From: Janthinobacterium violaceinigrum | GTDB taxonomy: Bacteria > Pseudomonadota > Gammaproteobacteria > Burkholderiales > Burkholderiaceae_D | Direction: 5' to 3' | Assembly (NCBI RefSeq): GCF_009208555.1 | Contig: NZ_WFLI01000006.1 | Location: forward strand, 1 to 64,000 | Length of the DNA stretch: 64,000 nucleotides | Part shown: in pieces, positions 53,728 through 63,167 of the stretch | Layout of the letters: each line of letters starts with the position of its first letter | Numbering within the stretch: the stretch's first letter is position 1 | Program-made: the position numbers and the translations under genes | The notes under the pieces: model-generated | Databases searched by the model: none | Told to the model about the DNA's origin: nothing | What the model saw: only the letters and a program-made list of their open reading frames with translations

Positions 53728-54420
53728 ATGCATGTGCGTGATTTGACCCAATTTTTACGTGAACTGAGCGATAACAACAACCGTCCCTGGTTTGTCATGA
53801 ACAAGCCCCGCTACGACATCCTGCGCGAGGAATTCCTGGCCCTGGTGACGTCGCTGATCGGCGAGCTGGGCAAGTTCGATCCAGCCGTGAAATACTGCAA
53901 TCCGAAGAAGGCCATGTTCCGCATCAACCGCGACGTGCGCTTTGCCCACGACAAGAGCCCGTATAAAACGCGTTTTTCCGCCGCCATCGCGCCGAACGAC
54001 ATGCGCCGTCCCAGCAAGGCGGGCGGCCCCACGTATTATCTGCAGATCGATGGCCAGGGTAATTTGCTGTTCGGCGCCGGCGAATACATGCCGCCGCCGG
54101 GCCGCCTGAAGGCGCTGCGCGACCACATGGTCAACGACGCGCCAGGTTTTTCCAAAGTGCTGAAAAATAAGCGCTTGAAAGCCCGTTTCGGCACCATCCA
54201 GAACGAGGGCAAGCTGCAGCGTCCGCCCAAGGGCTTCGAGGCGGATGCCGAACACATCGAATTCATCAAGCTGAAGAGCTTTTTTGTCTGGACCGAAATA
54301 CCGCTGCCCGTGAACGAACCCGAGAAACTGCTGCCGACGCTGGCGGAAGGCTTGAAGGATGCGTGGCCGCTGGTCGAGTGGATGCGCGGCGCGAAAGAGC
54401 CGGAGGAAGTCACCGAGTAA
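53728..54420 (+). CDS. DUF2461 (TIGR02453) family protein
   Basis: A 230-residue conserved protein. Family features: RPWFVMNKPRYD near the N-terminus, FRINRDVRFAHDKSPYKTRF (residues about 72-91), and ADAEHIEFIKLKSFFVW near the C-terminus. Function is not established for the family. It is 21 bases after the protease gene and 15 bases before the cupin gene, so likely one operon. Confidence 0.9.
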   Translation: MHVRDLTQFLRELSDNNNRPWFVMNKPRYDILREEFLALVTSLIGELGKFDPAVKYCNPKKAMFRINRDVRFAHDKSPYKTRFSAAIAPNDMRRPSKAGGPTYYLQIDGQGNLLFGAGEYMPPPGRLKALRDHMVNDAPGFSKVLKNKRLKARFGTIQNEGKLQRPPKGFEADAEHIEFIKLKSFFVWTEIPLPVNEPEKLLPTLAEGLKDAWPLVEWMRGAKEPEEVTE

Positions 54421-54435
54421 TTGCGGAAGGAGCAC

Positions 54436-54780
54436 ATGATGGCACTGGAACACGCAAGTTCAGGACAGGTGATCGACGTGCGGCGCAGGGACGGCGACGA
54501 CCTGTCGCAGTTTTCCGCCATCGCGCTGGCCAAGACGGACGAACTGGAATTGATCCGCATGTGCATGCCCAAGGGCAAGACCATGCCCGAGCATCACGTG
54601 CTCGGCGAGATCACCTTGCTGTGTTTGCAAGGGCAGGTGGCGGTCGATGCGCATGGCCGCGAGCAGCTGCTGGGGCCGGGGCAGATGCTGTATCTGCACG
54701 GCGGCCAGGCGCATGCTTTGGCCGCGCGCGAAGACAGTTTATTGCTGCTGACCATACTCATGCACAAGGCGGGCCGCTAA
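54436..54780 (+). CDS. Cupin-domain protein
   Basis: A 114-residue single cupin. The beta-barrel motifs are MPEHHVLGEITLLCLQGQV (metal-binding His/Glu pattern) and LYLHGGQAHAL. ATG 54436 follows AAGGAG; a TTG upstream is in frame but less likely. Likely a small metal-binding or sugar-binding protein; substrate unknown. It converges on gpsA, 20 bases away. Confidence 0.85.
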   Translation: MMALEHASSGQVIDVRRRDGDDLSQFSAIALAKTDELELIRMCMPKGKTMPEHHVLGEITLLCLQGQVAVDAHGREQLLGPGQMLYLHGGQAHALAAREDSLLLLTILMHKAGR

Positions 54781-54799
54781 GCCCCGCCTTGCCACGCTT

Positions 54800-55846
54800 T
54801 CAGGTGGCTTCATCGCGCGGATCGCGCGACAGCAGTTGCTGCACCATCACCTGCGGCAAATCGCCATCGAACAGCACGCCGGCCACCGCATTGGTGATCG
54901 GCATGTCGACGCCCATGCGGCGCGCCAGTTCGCGCACGGCCTTGGCGCACGGCACGCCTTCAGCCACATGACCGAGTTCGGCCACGATGGTGGCCAGCGC
55001 CTTGCCTTGCGCCAGGCCCAGGCCGACGCGGCGGTTGCGCGACAGGTCGCCCGTGCAGGTCAGAATCAGATCGCCGATGCCCGTCAAGCCCATGAACGTT
55101 TCCGTCTGGCCACCCAGGGCCGTGCCCAGGCGCGTGATTTCCGCCAGGCCCCGCGTGATCAGCGCGGCGCGTGCATTCAGGCCCAGGCCCAGGCCGTCGG
55201 CCACGCCCGTGGCGATCGCCAGCACATTCTTGACGGCGCCGCCCACTTCCACGCCCACCAGATCCTCGCTCGCATACACGCGGATGGTGCCGCCATGCAA
55301 GGCCGAGACGACGGCGCCGCGCAAGGCGGCATTGTGCGAGGCGATGGTCAGCGCGCACGGCAAGCCGCGCGCCACTTCCTGTGCGAACGAGGGGCCGGAC
55401 AGGGCGCCGCCGGCGACCGTGTCGCCCAGCACTTCCTGCACGATCTGGTGCGGCAGCATGCCCGTGCCGCCCTCAAATCCTTTACAGAGCCACACCAAGT
55501 TGCCGACGGTCTTGTCTTTCAGTTGCTGCAGCATGGGCCGCAGGCCCGCCACGGGGCAGGCGGCGATCAAGAGGCCGTGTTCGCCGCCGGCATGCGCGAC
55601 GGCCGCGTCGAAATCGGCGCTGATGCGCAATTGCGGCGGCAAGGCAAAACCTGGCAGATAGCTGTTTTCGCCGCTGGCGGCCATGGCGGCCATGGCGTCG
55701 CCGTTGCGGCCCCACAGCAGCACGTCGTGGCGGCCGGCCAGGGCCATGGCCACGGCCGTGCCCCAGGCGCCGGCGCCCAGCACGGTAATCGGGCGCGGAC
55801 CAGCCTTGGCGGCGGTATCGGGAGTATTTTCAGGGGGAACTTGCAT
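54800..55846 (-). CDS. gpsA: Glycerol-3-phosphate dehydrogenase [NAD(P)+] (GpsA)
   Basis: A 348-residue biosynthetic dehydrogenase that reduces dihydroxyacetone phosphate to glycerol-3-phosphate for phospholipid synthesis. The nucleotide motif [11 protein letters not shown] is near residues 24-34. The catalytic Lys is in [20 protein letters not shown], and the [14 protein letters not shown] segment is conserved. A 15-residue N-terminal extension ([15 protein letters not shown]) is unusual but plausible. Confidence 0.96.
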   Translation of the reverse strand: MQVPPENTPDTAAKAGPRPITVLGAGAWGTAVAMALAGRHDVLLWGRNGDAMAAMAASGENSYLPGFALPPQLRISADFDAAVAHAGGEHGLLIAACPVAGLRPMLQQLKDKTVGNLVWLCKGFEGGTGMLPHQIVQEVLGDTVAGGALSGPSFAQEVARGLPCALTIASHNAALRGAVVSALHGGTIRVYASEDLVGVEVGGAVKNVLAIATGVADGLGLGLNARAALITRGLAEITRLGTALGGQTETFMGLTGIGDLILTCTGDLSRNRRVGLGLAQGKALATIVAELGHVAEGVPCAKAVRELARRMGVDMPITNAVAGVLFDGDLPQVMVQQLLSRDPRDEAT

Positions 55847-55919
55847 GCGACCTCAGTCTGGCAGGGGAGGGGCGCGGCGCGGCTGGCCGCTGCCCGGATG
55901 AATCTGGCGGTGCTGGTAC

Positions 55920-56381
55920 TTACAAGCCCCACACTTCGCTGGTCTTGACGTAGCCGCTCTGGCCATCCTTGTGGCGTACCTTGACCCAGCCGGAGTTCGG
56001 TTGCTCGCTCATTTCCAGCAGTACGCCCTTGTCGACGAGGAGGATGGGGGAGGCGTTGTCGTCGGGGCTGGCGCGAACCTTGAGGTTTGCGGCGCGCGCC
56101 ACGACGTTGCGCTTGGCGGACAGGCCCTTGGCTTCGGTCCAGGCCATTTCGCCGCTGGCGTCGCGGACCTTGACCCATTCGCCGTAGCTGAGCACGACTT
56201 CCAGCGGCATGCCGCGTGGCGCCACGTACAGCTTGCCGCCCTTGGCGGACGGTGCGTCGTACAGGATCACGGGAGCGGCGCCCACCGTTTTGAAATCGAC
56301 GGCGTGGCTGGCGGCGGTCGCCAGCAGCAGCGCGGCGCCGGCCATCCAGCGGAACTTGCTCAAGAGCGCACTTTTCAACAT
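55920..56381 (-). CDS. Secreted SH3-domain protein
   Basis: A 153-residue exported protein. ATG 56381 gives a signal peptide (MLKSALLSKFRWMAG to ASHA) and a mature part of two bacterial SH3-like domains. Repeats such as LYVAPRGMPLEVVLSYGEWV and LLVDKGVLLEMSEQPNSGWV fit SH3_3/SH3b. Likely binds peptidoglycan or proteins in the periplasm. It lies between gpsA and secB on the same strand. Confidence 0.85.
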   Translation of the reverse strand: MLKSALLSKFRWMAGAALLLATAASHAVDFKTVGAAPVILYDAPSAKGGKLYVAPRGMPLEVVLSYGEWVKVRDASGEMAWTEAKGLSAKRNVVARAANLKVRASPDDNASPILLVDKGVLLEMSEQPNSGWVKVRHKDGQSGYVKTSEVWGL

Positions 56382-56400
56382 GATATTTTTGAACCTTAAC

Positions 56401-56428
56401 GAAACACGGCGGCCAGGCCGCCGTTTCT
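56401..56428 (-). terminator. Hairpin between secB and the SH3-protein gene
   Basis: ACGGCGGCC (56406-56414) pairs with GGCCGCCGT (56416-56424) nearly perfectly, flanked by GAAA and TTTC. It lies 20 bases before the SH3-protein ATG and probably ends secB transcripts. Confidence 0.55.
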
Positions 56429-56562
56429 TACCTGCAGTATAGAACACTCACAAAACCGTCGCGAGCGGCAGTGCATTGTGGCCCAGAAGCGCAGCTGTGC
56501 CAGAGCACAGCGAGCCTCGCAGGCCGCAAGGCGCGCCGCGCAGCAGGTTTGGTGAGATGTTC

Positions 56563-57036
56563 TTAGTGCGTTTCGCTGGCTGCTGGAGCTGCGGCAGCGG
56601 CGTCAGCAATAGCTTGCAGACGTTGTTGGTAGAACACTTCGAAGTTGATCTCGGCCAGGTGCACTGGCGGGAAGCCGGCACGGGTGATCACGTCGGCGAT
56701 GTTGGCGCGCAGGTAAGGGTAGATGATGTTCGGGCAGCCGATTCCCAGCAGCGGATCGAGTTGATCGGCAGGAATGTTGCGTGCTTCGAAGATACCAGCT
56801 TGCTTGCCTTCAACCAGGAAAGCGACTTTTTCGCCGACCTTGGCGGTCACGGTGATGGTCACGGTGGCTTCGAAGATGCCGTCGGCCAGAGGCGCAGCGC
56901 CCACGTCCAGAGCCACTTCGATCGCTGGTGCTTCTTGTTCCAGGAAAATAGCTGGGGAATTTGGTTGTTCCAGCGACATGTCTTTCAGGTAGACGCGTTG
57001 GATTTGGAAGACTGGTTGCAGATTTTCGTCAGACAT
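56563..57036 (-). CDS. secB: Protein-export chaperone SecB
   Basis: A 157-residue SecB tetramer subunit that holds preproteins unfolded for SecA. The family features are clear: [19 protein letters not shown] at the start, [19 protein letters not shown], and [23 protein letters not shown] 57036 (MSDENLQ) is chosen over a longer, unlike-family extension. It follows grxC in the usual rhodanese-grxC-secB order. Confidence 0.96.
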   Translation of the reverse strand: MSDENLQPVFQIQRVYLKDMSLEQPNSPAIFLEQEAPAIEVALDVGAAPLADGIFEATVTITVTAKVGEKVAFLVEGKQAGIFEARNIPADQLDPLLGIGCPNIIYPYLRANIADVITRAGFPPVHLAEINFEVFYQQRLQAIADAAAAAPAASETH

Positions 57037-57196
57037 GGAACGCTTTCGTTGTAAAGGACAAGAACGGCACACCGTTCAAATATGGTGCTTGCGGTATTCA
57101 AACCGCGCCGGGTAGGCGCGGCCAGATCAGGTGCGAGGGCAATTGTATCAAAACAATACGACAAAAAACCAAGCAATTTCTCGAACCCGCTTTATA

Positions 57197-57463
57197 TCAG
57201 GCTGCCGTGCCATTTAACAAGGGGTCCAGCTTGCCGGCTTGATCGAGCGCATACAAATCGTCGAATCCGCCCACGTGGGTTTCGCCCACATAGATTTGCG
57301 GTACCGTGCGGCGGCCCGTGCGTTCCATCATCTTGATGCGCTCTTCCGGGTCGAGGTCGACACGGATCTTTTGCACGGTCACGCCCTTGGCTTCCAACAG
57401 GCGCTCGGCGCGCACGCAATACGGGCACACGGCGGTGCTGTAAACAATAACGGGTACGGTCAT
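57197..57463 (-). CDS. grxC: Glutaredoxin 3 (GrxC)
   Basis: An 88-residue class I glutaredoxin with the dithiol active site CPYC (STAVCPYCVRAE) near residues 13-16, the cis-Pro region RRTVPQIYVGETHVGGFDDL and the usual C-terminal helix. It reduces disulfides with glutathione. Located between the rhodanese gene and secB. Confidence 0.96.
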   Translation of the reverse strand: MTVPVIVYSTAVCPYCVRAERLLEAKGVTVQKIRVDLDPEERIKMMERTGRRTVPQIYVGETHVGGFDDLYALDQAGKLDPLLNGTAA

Positions 57464-57488
57464 GATGATTCCTTCAGTTAAGGCTGGC

Positions 57489-57905
57489 TTATTTTGCCAG
57501 CGACAAGGTTTTCAATGGCAAACCTTGCTTTTTCCATTCGTCGAGGCCGCCTTCCAGGCTCGTTGCCTCAGCGAAACCGGCTTTGCCCAGCAGGCCGACG
57601 GCGGTTGCCGAACGCGAACCTTTCTGGCAAACCACTACAATGGGGCGCGTTTTGAATTTTTCCAGCTCGCCCAGGCGTTTTGCCAGTTCCGGCAGCGGAA
57701 TATTTTTTGCGTCAGGCAAGTGGCCCGTGGCGAATTCTTCTGCGCTGCGCACGTCGACGATGATGGTCTTGCCACGGTTGATCAGTTGCGTGACTTCCAG
57801 CACGGTCGCGCGCTTGCCGCGCATCGACAGCAGTGGCCAGAGGAGGGCGCCGCCGGAAATAATGACGATGGCAAACAGAAAAATGTGGTCGATAATGAAT
57901 TTCAC
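57489..57905 (-). CDS. Membrane-anchored rhodanese (YibN-like)
   Basis: A 138-residue single rhodanese domain with an N-terminal membrane anchor (HIFLFAIVIISGGALLWPLL). The active-site loop is CQKGSRS with the catalytic cysteine near residue 93, and the DVRSAEEFATGHLPDAKNIP region is canonical. YibN-type proteins occur beside grxC and secB in many proteobacteria. It is divergent from gpmA, 106 bases away. Confidence 0.93.
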   Translation of the reverse strand: MKFIIDHIFLFAIVIISGGALLWPLLSMRGKRATVLEVTQLINRGKTIIVDVRSAEEFATGHLPDAKNIPLPELAKRLGELEKFKTRPIVVVCQKGSRSATAVGLLGKAGFAEATSLEGGLDEWKKQGLPLKTLSLAK

Positions 57906-58011
57906 GTAGGGTCCAATGGTTTAAGTCAATCCGCGCATTATAAAATAGAAGCTGGACGAGGTCTTTTTACGTTTTGCTTTTTTGATTTGAACCCCTTGAG
58001 AAGATAGAACT

Positions 58012-58758
58012 ATGTACAAAATCGTTTTCATGCGTCACGGCGAGTCCACCTGGAACCTCGATAACCGCTTCACCGGCTGGACCGACGTCGACCTGACGGA
58101 AAAGGGCGTCAACGAAGCCAAGGCCGCCGGCCAGATCCTCAAGCAGGAAGGTTTTACGTTCGACGTGGCCTACACTTCGGTCCTGAAGCGCGCCATCCGC
58201 ACCCTGTGGCTGGCGCTCGACGAGATGGACATGATGTATCTGCCAATCAAGAACGACTGGCGCTTGAACGAACGCCACTACGGCGCCCTGCAAGGCCTGG
58301 ACAAGGGCGAGACGGCCGCCAAGTATGGCGACGAGCAAGTGCTGGTCTGGCGCCGCAGCTACGACACGCCGCCGCCGCCGCTGGAAGCGGACGATGACCG
58401 CGCCTCGTTCAACGATCCGCGCTATGCCGGCTTGCCGCAAGCGTCGATTCCATTGACGGAATGCCTGAAAGATACCGTGGCGCGCGTGATGCCGGCCTGG
58501 GACGACGAAATCGCCCCGGCCATCCGTGCTGGCAAGAAGATCATCATTTCGGCCCACGGCAACAGCTTGCGCGCGCTGATCAAGATGCTCGACGGCATCA
58601 GCGACAGCGACATCGTGGGCCTGAACATTCCGAACGGCCAGCCGCTCGTGTATGAACTGGACGCCGATTTGAAACCGATTCGTCATTACTACCTGGGCGA
58701 CCCGGCAGCGATTGCGGCAGCGCAAGCGGCCGTGGCGAACCAAGGGAAGGCCAAGTAA
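58012..58758 (+). CDS. gpmA: 2,3-bisphosphoglycerate-dependent phosphoglycerate mutase (GpmA)
   Basis: A 248-residue glycolytic mutase that interconverts 3- and 2-phosphoglycerate. The catalytic motif [20 protein letters not shown] (residues 8-27; phospho-His9), the active Glu87 in [10 protein letters not shown], and [10 protein letters not shown] are intact. The upstream gap holds a TATAAA (57939-57944) as likely -10 element. It is divergent from the rhodanese gene and is followed by envC. Confidence 0.97.
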   Translation: MYKIVFMRHGESTWNLDNRFTGWTDVDLTEKGVNEAKAAGQILKQEGFTFDVAYTSVLKRAIRTLWLALDEMDMMYLPIKNDWRLNERHYGALQGLDKGETAAKYGDEQVLVWRRSYDTPPPPLEADDDRASFNDPRYAGLPQASIPLTECLKDTVARVMPAWDDEIAPAIRAGKKIIISAHGNSLRALIKMLDGISDSDIVGLNIPNGQPLVYELDADLKPIRHYYLGDPAAIAAAQAAVANQGKAK

Positions 58759-58759
58759 C

Positions 58760-60298
58760 TTGTTGTCTTTCTTCCGCGGCACAGCAATCGCCCCCTCTGC
58801 TGAACGACCCCTGCCGGCGTGGCGCGCCGGTGCCATGCTGTGCGCAGCGCTGCTGATGTCGAGCGGTGCGGCACACGGTGCCAAGCCCACCGAACGCAGC
58901 AAGCAGAAGGCGGCCGCGGAAGCGCAACGTGCTGGATTGCAACAAAAGCTGACGGCGCTCAAGCGCGACATCAGCCGGACGGAAAGCGCCAAGGATGACG
59001 CGGCCGATACCCTGGCCGAGTCGGAAGAGGCCATTTCCAACGCCAACCGCGCCTTGCGCGACCTGGCGCAGGAGCAAAGCGAGACGGGCGTGAAACTCAA
59101 TGCGCTGGGGCAAGAACACCAGCAGCTGACGGCCACCGTCGAAAAACAAAAGACGCAGCTGTCGAAATTGCTGCGTGAACAATATGTTGCCGGCAATGAA
59201 GACCGCATCAAGCTGCTTTTGTCGGGCGACAACCCCAACCGCATCAACCGCGACTTGCAATTGATGGCCTATGTGTCGCAGGCGCAGGCGCGCCTGCTAG
59301 AGGCCTTGCGCGCCAACTTGCTGGCGGTGGAGAAAAACCAGGCGGACGTGCAGAACGCCAAGGATGAACTGGAAGAAATCGCGCAGGAAGAGCGCGACCA
59401 GAAAGCCCTGCTGGTGCAGGAGAAGGCGCGCCGCGCCGCCTTGCTGACGAGCTTGTCGCAGCGCCTGGTGGCGCAGCGCAAGGAAGTGGGCAATGTCGAG
59501 CGCGACGAACAGCGCATGGGCAACCTGGTCGACAAGCTGGCAAAACTGATCGAAGAGCAGGCCGCCGCGGCCGCGGCCGAAAAGAAACGCCAGCAATTGC
59601 TGGCCGAACAGCGCGCCGCCGCGAAAGCGGCCGCCGACGCCAAGATCGCGGCGGAAAAACACGAACGCCTGCTGGCCGCGCGCGCCAAGGCGGCCCAGGC
59701 GCAGGCCGAACGGGAACGTCTTGCGAAAGAGCAACAAAATAAATCGGGCAAGATCAAGCCGCAGACGCCGCCACCGCCGCCCGTGAAACTGGAACCGATC
59801 GATGACGACGAGCCGCCGCAAGTGGCCAAGGTGACGCCGAAACCGGAACCCAAGCCGGAACCGGAGCCGGAACGTCCAAGCCTGGGCCCGGCCGCGCCGG
59901 CCGGCGCCTTTGCCAGCATGAAGGGGCAGCTGCGCGCGCCCGTGGCGGGCAAGATCGCCGCCCGCTTCGGCAGCAAGCGCGGCGACGGCCCCAGCTGGAA
60001 GGGCGTGTTCATCCGCACGGGCGAAGGCAGCGAAATCCACGCCATCGCCGGCGGCAGGGTGGTGTTTTCCGACTGGCTGCGTGGTTTCGGCAATCTGATC
60101 ATCGTCGACCATGGCGGCCAGTACATGAGTATTTATGGCAATAACCAATCCTTGCTGAAACGCGTGGGCGACGCCGTGAAGGGGGGCGACGCCATTGCCA
60201 GCGCGGGCAACAGCGGCGGCAACGAGGAATCAGGGCTATACTTTGAGCTGCGTCATCAGGGCCGCGCCTTCGACCCCGCCACCTGGGTGAAGTTTTAA
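58760..60298 (+). CDS. envC: Murein hydrolase activator EnvC
   Basis: A roughly 512-residue protein with an exported N-terminus, a long coiled coil (about residues 45-290), a Lys/Pro/Glu-rich linker and a C-terminal LytM domain. The LytM domain lacks the metal ligands (GPSWKGVFIRTG replaces HxGxD; GLYFELRH replaces the HxH strand), so it is the degenerate activator type that switches on amidases at division. The start is uncertain: TTG 58760 (just after the gpmA stop) gives a good signal peptide; ATG 58835 would leave almost no n-region. Confidence 0.85.
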   Translation: MLSFFRGTAIAPSAERPLPAWRAGAMLCAALLMSSGAAHGAKPTERSKQKAAAEAQRAGLQQKLTALKRDISRTESAKDDAADTLAESEEAISNANRALRDLAQEQSETGVKLNALGQEHQQLTATVEKQKTQLSKLLREQYVAGNEDRIKLLLSGDNPNRINRDLQLMAYVSQAQARLLEALRANLLAVEKNQADVQNAKDELEEIAQEERDQKALLVQEKARRAALLTSLSQRLVAQRKEVGNVERDEQRMGNLVDKLAKLIEEQAAAAAAEKKRQQLLAEQRAAAKAAADAKIAAEKHERLLAARAKAAQAQAERERLAKEQQNKSGKIKPQTPPPPPVKLEPIDDDEPPQVAKVTPKPEPKPEPEPERPSLGPAAPAGAFASMKGQLRAPVAGKIAARFGSKRGDGPSWKGVFIRTGEGSEIHAIAGGRVVFSDWLRGFGNLIIVDHGGQYMSIYGNNQSLLKRVGDAVKGGDAIASAGNSGGNEESGLYFELRHQGRAFDPATWVKF

Positions 60299-60345
60299 GT
60301 CCCCACCATTGCTGCGGCAGCGAATTTGTAGATTGCGAAGAATAC

Positions 60346-61839
60346 ATGGGTATCAAAGTCAAAAGTATCGGCCTGATCGGTCTGGGCGTACTGGCCGGCA
60401 TCGGCATGTCGCTGCAGTTCCCTGCCGTGGCGCAGAAAATCACGAATGCCCCGCTGCCGCTCGACGAGCTGCGCCAGCTGTCCGACGTCTTCGGCCTGAT
60501 CAAGTCCGATTACGTCGAGAAGGTAGAAGACAAGAAACTTCTGACGGAAGCCATTTCCGGCATGGTCTCGTCCCTGGACCCGCACTCCGTCTACCTGGAT
60601 AAAAATGCCTTCAAGGAAATGCGCGAAAGCGTGCAGGGCAAGTTTGTCGGCATCGGCATCGAAGTGAGCATGGAAGACGGCTACGTGAAAGTTGTCTCGC
60701 CCATCGAGGACAGCCCTGCCGCCAAGGCGGGCATCCTGGCGGGCGACCTGATCACCCGTCTCGACAACATTCCGCTGAAAGGCTTGCAGCTGGAAGAAGT
60801 CATCAAGAAGATGCGCGGCCAGCCTGGCACCAAGCTGGTGCTGACGATGTCGCGCAAGGGCGAAAGCAAGCCGCTCGTCTTCCCCATCGTGCGCGAGGAA
60901 ATCCGCGTGCAAAGCGTGAAGGCCAAGATGGTCGCGCCCGGCTATGCCTGGCTGCGCATCGCCCAGTTCCAGGAACCGACCGTCGAGGACATGGTCAAAA
61001 AGATCAACGCCCTGTATGCGCAAGACCCCAAGCTCAAGGGCCTGGTGCTGGACTTGCGCAACGATCCCGGTGGCGTCGTGCCGGGCGCCATCGGCGTGGC
61101 GACAGCATTTCTTCCGGGTAATTCCGTGATCGTGTCCACCAAGGGCCAGTTGCCGGAATCGAAACAGGTGTTCTATGGCCGCCGCGAGTTCTATGCGGCG
61201 CCGGGCGCCAAGGCGGACCCGCTGGCCAAGCTGCCGGCCGCGCTGAAAACCGTGCCGCTGGTGGTGCTGGTCAATGCCGGTTCCGCATCCGCGTCGGAAA
61301 TCGTTGCCGGCGCCCTGCAGGATTACCAGCGCGCCACCGTCATCGGCACGCAGACGTTTGGCAAGGGTTCCGTGCAAACCTTGCGCCAGATCACGGCCGA
61401 CACGGCTGTCAAGCTGACCACGGCCCGCTACTACACGCCGAAAGGCCGGGCCATCCAGGCGCGCGGCATCGTGCCCGACTTGCTGGTCGATGAAACGGCC
61501 GAAGGCGATGGCTGGAACAGCCTGCGCATCCGCGAGGCGGACCTGGAAAAACACTTGAGCAGCAACGATGGCAAGCCGGAAGCGGCCAAGCCGACCATGG
61601 AAGGCGTGCACGAACAGCTGGAAGAAGAGCAGCGCCTGATTGCCACGGCGAAAAAGCGCAAGCCGCTCGAGTATGGCGCCAAGGACGATTTCCAGCTGCA
61701 GCAGGCGCTGAACCACTTCCAGGGCTTGCCGGTGCAGCTGGCCAAGGTGGACCCGAAGACGGACAAGATCGGCGCCAAGCCGGAAATTGCTTCCGACATC
61801 AAGGCGGACGACAAGAAAATTCCTGTGCAGAAACCGTAG
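60346..61839 (+). CDS. Carboxy-terminal processing protease CtpA (S41)
   Basis: A 497-residue S41 peptidase with an N-terminal membrane/signal segment (residues 6-28), one PDZ domain (about 100-185) and the Ser/Lys dyad: NAGSASASEI (Ser315) and FGKGSVQ (Lys340), 25 residues apart as in E. coli Prc. The tail is Lys/Asp-rich and charged. It probably trims periplasmic proteins. It follows envC by 47 bases, as in many proteobacteria. Confidence 0.93.
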   Translation: MGIKVKSIGLIGLGVLAGIGMSLQFPAVAQKITNAPLPLDELRQLSDVFGLIKSDYVEKVEDKKLLTEAISGMVSSLDPHSVYLDKNAFKEMRESVQGKFVGIGIEVSMEDGYVKVVSPIEDSPAAKAGILAGDLITRLDNIPLKGLQLEEVIKKMRGQPGTKLVLTMSRKGESKPLVFPIVREEIRVQSVKAKMVAPGYAWLRIAQFQEPTVEDMVKKINALYAQDPKLKGLVLDLRNDPGGVVPGAIGVATAFLPGNSVIVSTKGQLPESKQVFYGRREFYAAPGAKADPLAKLPAALKTVPLVVLVNAGSASASEIVAGALQDYQRATVIGTQTFGKGSVQTLRQITADTAVKLTTARYYTPKGRAIQARGIVPDLLVDETAEGDGWNSLRIREADLEKHLSSNDGKPEAAKPTMEGVHEQLEEEQRLIATAKKRKPLEYGAKDDFQLQQALNHFQGLPVQLAKVDPKTDKIGAKPEIASDIKADDKKIPVQKP

Positions 61840-61847
61840 TCGCCGCC

Positions 61848-62609
61848 ATGAACGACAATCAGCTGCTGCGCTATTCGCGCCATATCCTGCTGGACGAGAT
61901 CGGCATCGAAGGCCAGCAAGCCTTGCTCGACGCGCATGTGCTGGTGATCGGCGCGGGCGGGCTCGGTTCGCCCGCGGCCATGTATCTGGCCGCCAGCGGT
62001 GTCGGCAAGCTGACCCTGGTCGATGACGATACGGTCGACCTGACCAATCTGCAGCGCCAGATCGCCCACACCACGCAGCGCGTGGGCCAGCCGAAAGTGC
62101 TGTCGGCGCGTGAAACCTTGACCGGAATCAATCCGGATATTGAAATTGTGGCGCTGCAGGAACGTCTCGGCGGCGCGCGCCTGGCCGAACTGGTCTGCTC
62201 CAGCACGGTGGTGCTCGACTGCACCGATAACTTCGCCACGCGCCATGCCGTCAACCGCGCCTGCGTGGCGGCCAAGGTGCCGCTGGTGTCGGGCGCCGTG
62301 ATCCGCTTCGACGGGCAAGTGAGCGTGTTCGACCCGCGCACGGGCACCCAGCCCTGCTACTCCTGCCTGTTTCCGCAGGAACAGCAGTTCACGGATGAGG
62401 CGTGCTCGACCATGGGCGTGTTCGCGCCGCTGGTGGGCGTGGTGGGCGCCATGCAGGCGGCCGAGGCGCTGAAACTGGTGATGGGCACGGGGGAATCCCT
62501 GGCCGGGCGCCTGCTGCTGCTCGACGGCTTGCACATGGAATGGAGCAGCATGCGCGTCGCGCGCGACCCGGGCTGCGCCGTTTGCGGCGAAGTGGTCTTG
62601 CCGGGCTGA
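61848..62609 (+). CDS. E1-like adenylyltransferase (MoeB/ThiF/HesA family)
   Basis: A 253-residue ThiF-fold enzyme that adenylates the C-terminal Gly-Gly of MoaD- or ThiS-type carriers. The nucleotide motif GAGGLGSPAAMYL is near residues 35-47, DDDTVDLTNLQRQ follows, and two zinc CxxC pairs are seen (CYSC; CAVC near the end). It is 8 bases after ctpA. It could act on the MoaD-like protein encoded 49 kb upstream, or on ThiS or MoaD elsewhere. Confidence 0.92.
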   Translation: MNDNQLLRYSRHILLDEIGIEGQQALLDAHVLVIGAGGLGSPAAMYLAASGVGKLTLVDDDTVDLTNLQRQIAHTTQRVGQPKVLSARETLTGINPDIEIVALQERLGGARLAELVCSSTVVLDCTDNFATRHAVNRACVAAKVPLVSGAVIRFDGQVSVFDPRTGTQPCYSCLFPQEQQFTDEACSTMGVFAPLVGVVGAMQAAEALKLVMGTGESLAGRLLLLDGLHMEWSSMRVARDPGCAVCGEVVLPG

Positions 62610-62633
62610 CAGGCGCCGCACAAATTTTTCCCC

Positions 62634-62654
62634 ATATGACAGGCTTTGTCATAT
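62634..62654. promoter_or_regulatory. Inverted repeat upstream of gspG
   Basis: ATATGACA (62634-62641) and TGTCATAT (62647-62654) form a perfect 8-bp inverted repeat. It lies 48 bases before gspG and upstream of a TATACT box (62663-62668). It could be an operator for the type II secretion genes; a weak hairpin terminator for moeB is less likely because there is no T tract. Confidence 0.5.
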
Positions 62655-62702
62655 TTCCGCTTTATACTCTGCATTCATTACTCACCTTCTTCTCTCTTTC
62701 TT

Positions 62703-63155
62703 ATGCAAAACGCAGCAAACCATCCGAATCGCCAGCGCCGCGCGCGCGGCTTCACTTTGATCGAAATCATGGTTGTGGTGGTGATCATGGGCATCCTCGC
62801 CTCGCTCGTGGTGCCCAAGCTGATCGCCCGCACGGGCGAGTCGAAAGTGGCGGCGGCGAAAGTCGACATCGCCACCGTGATGCAAGCCTTGAAACTGTAC
62901 CGCCTGGATAACCAGCGCTACCCGACGACGGAACAGGGCTTGCAGGCGCTGATCGAAAAACCGACGACGGGACCGGCCGCGAACGGCTGGAAGGCGGGCG
63001 GCTACCTGGAAAAGATGCCGAAGGATCCATGGGGCAACCCATACCAATACCTGTCGCCAGGCGTGAAAGGCGAAGTCGATCTGATTTCGCTGGGTGCCGA
63101 CGGCCAGCCCGGCGGTAGCGGCGACGATGCCGATATCGGTTCCTGGGAACTGTAA
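62703..63155 (+). CDS. gspG: Type II secretion major pseudopilin GspG
   Basis: A 150-residue prepilin-like protein with a basic leader cut after Gly16 (RARG/FTLIEIMVVVVIMGI), Glu at +5, and the calcium-binding and DPWGNPYQY motif of GspG. It forms the pseudopilus that drives export through the T2SS. ATG 62703 is chosen; the open frame extends upstream but lacks a leader. It starts the gspG-H-I set. Confidence 0.96.
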   Translation: MQNAANHPNRQRRARGFTLIEIMVVVVIMGILASLVVPKLIARTGESKVAAAKVDIATVMQALKLYRLDNQRYPTTEQGLQALIEKPTTGPAANGWKAGGYLEKMPKDPWGNPYQYLSPGVKGEVDLISLGADGQPGGSGDDADIGSWEL

Positions 63156-63167
63156 GTTTCCCATTGC

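Noticed and set aside
58835..58900. ATG 58835 as start of envC
   Set aside because: It would give a signal peptide without the basic n-region; the TTG just after gpmA gives a normal one. Some doubt remains.
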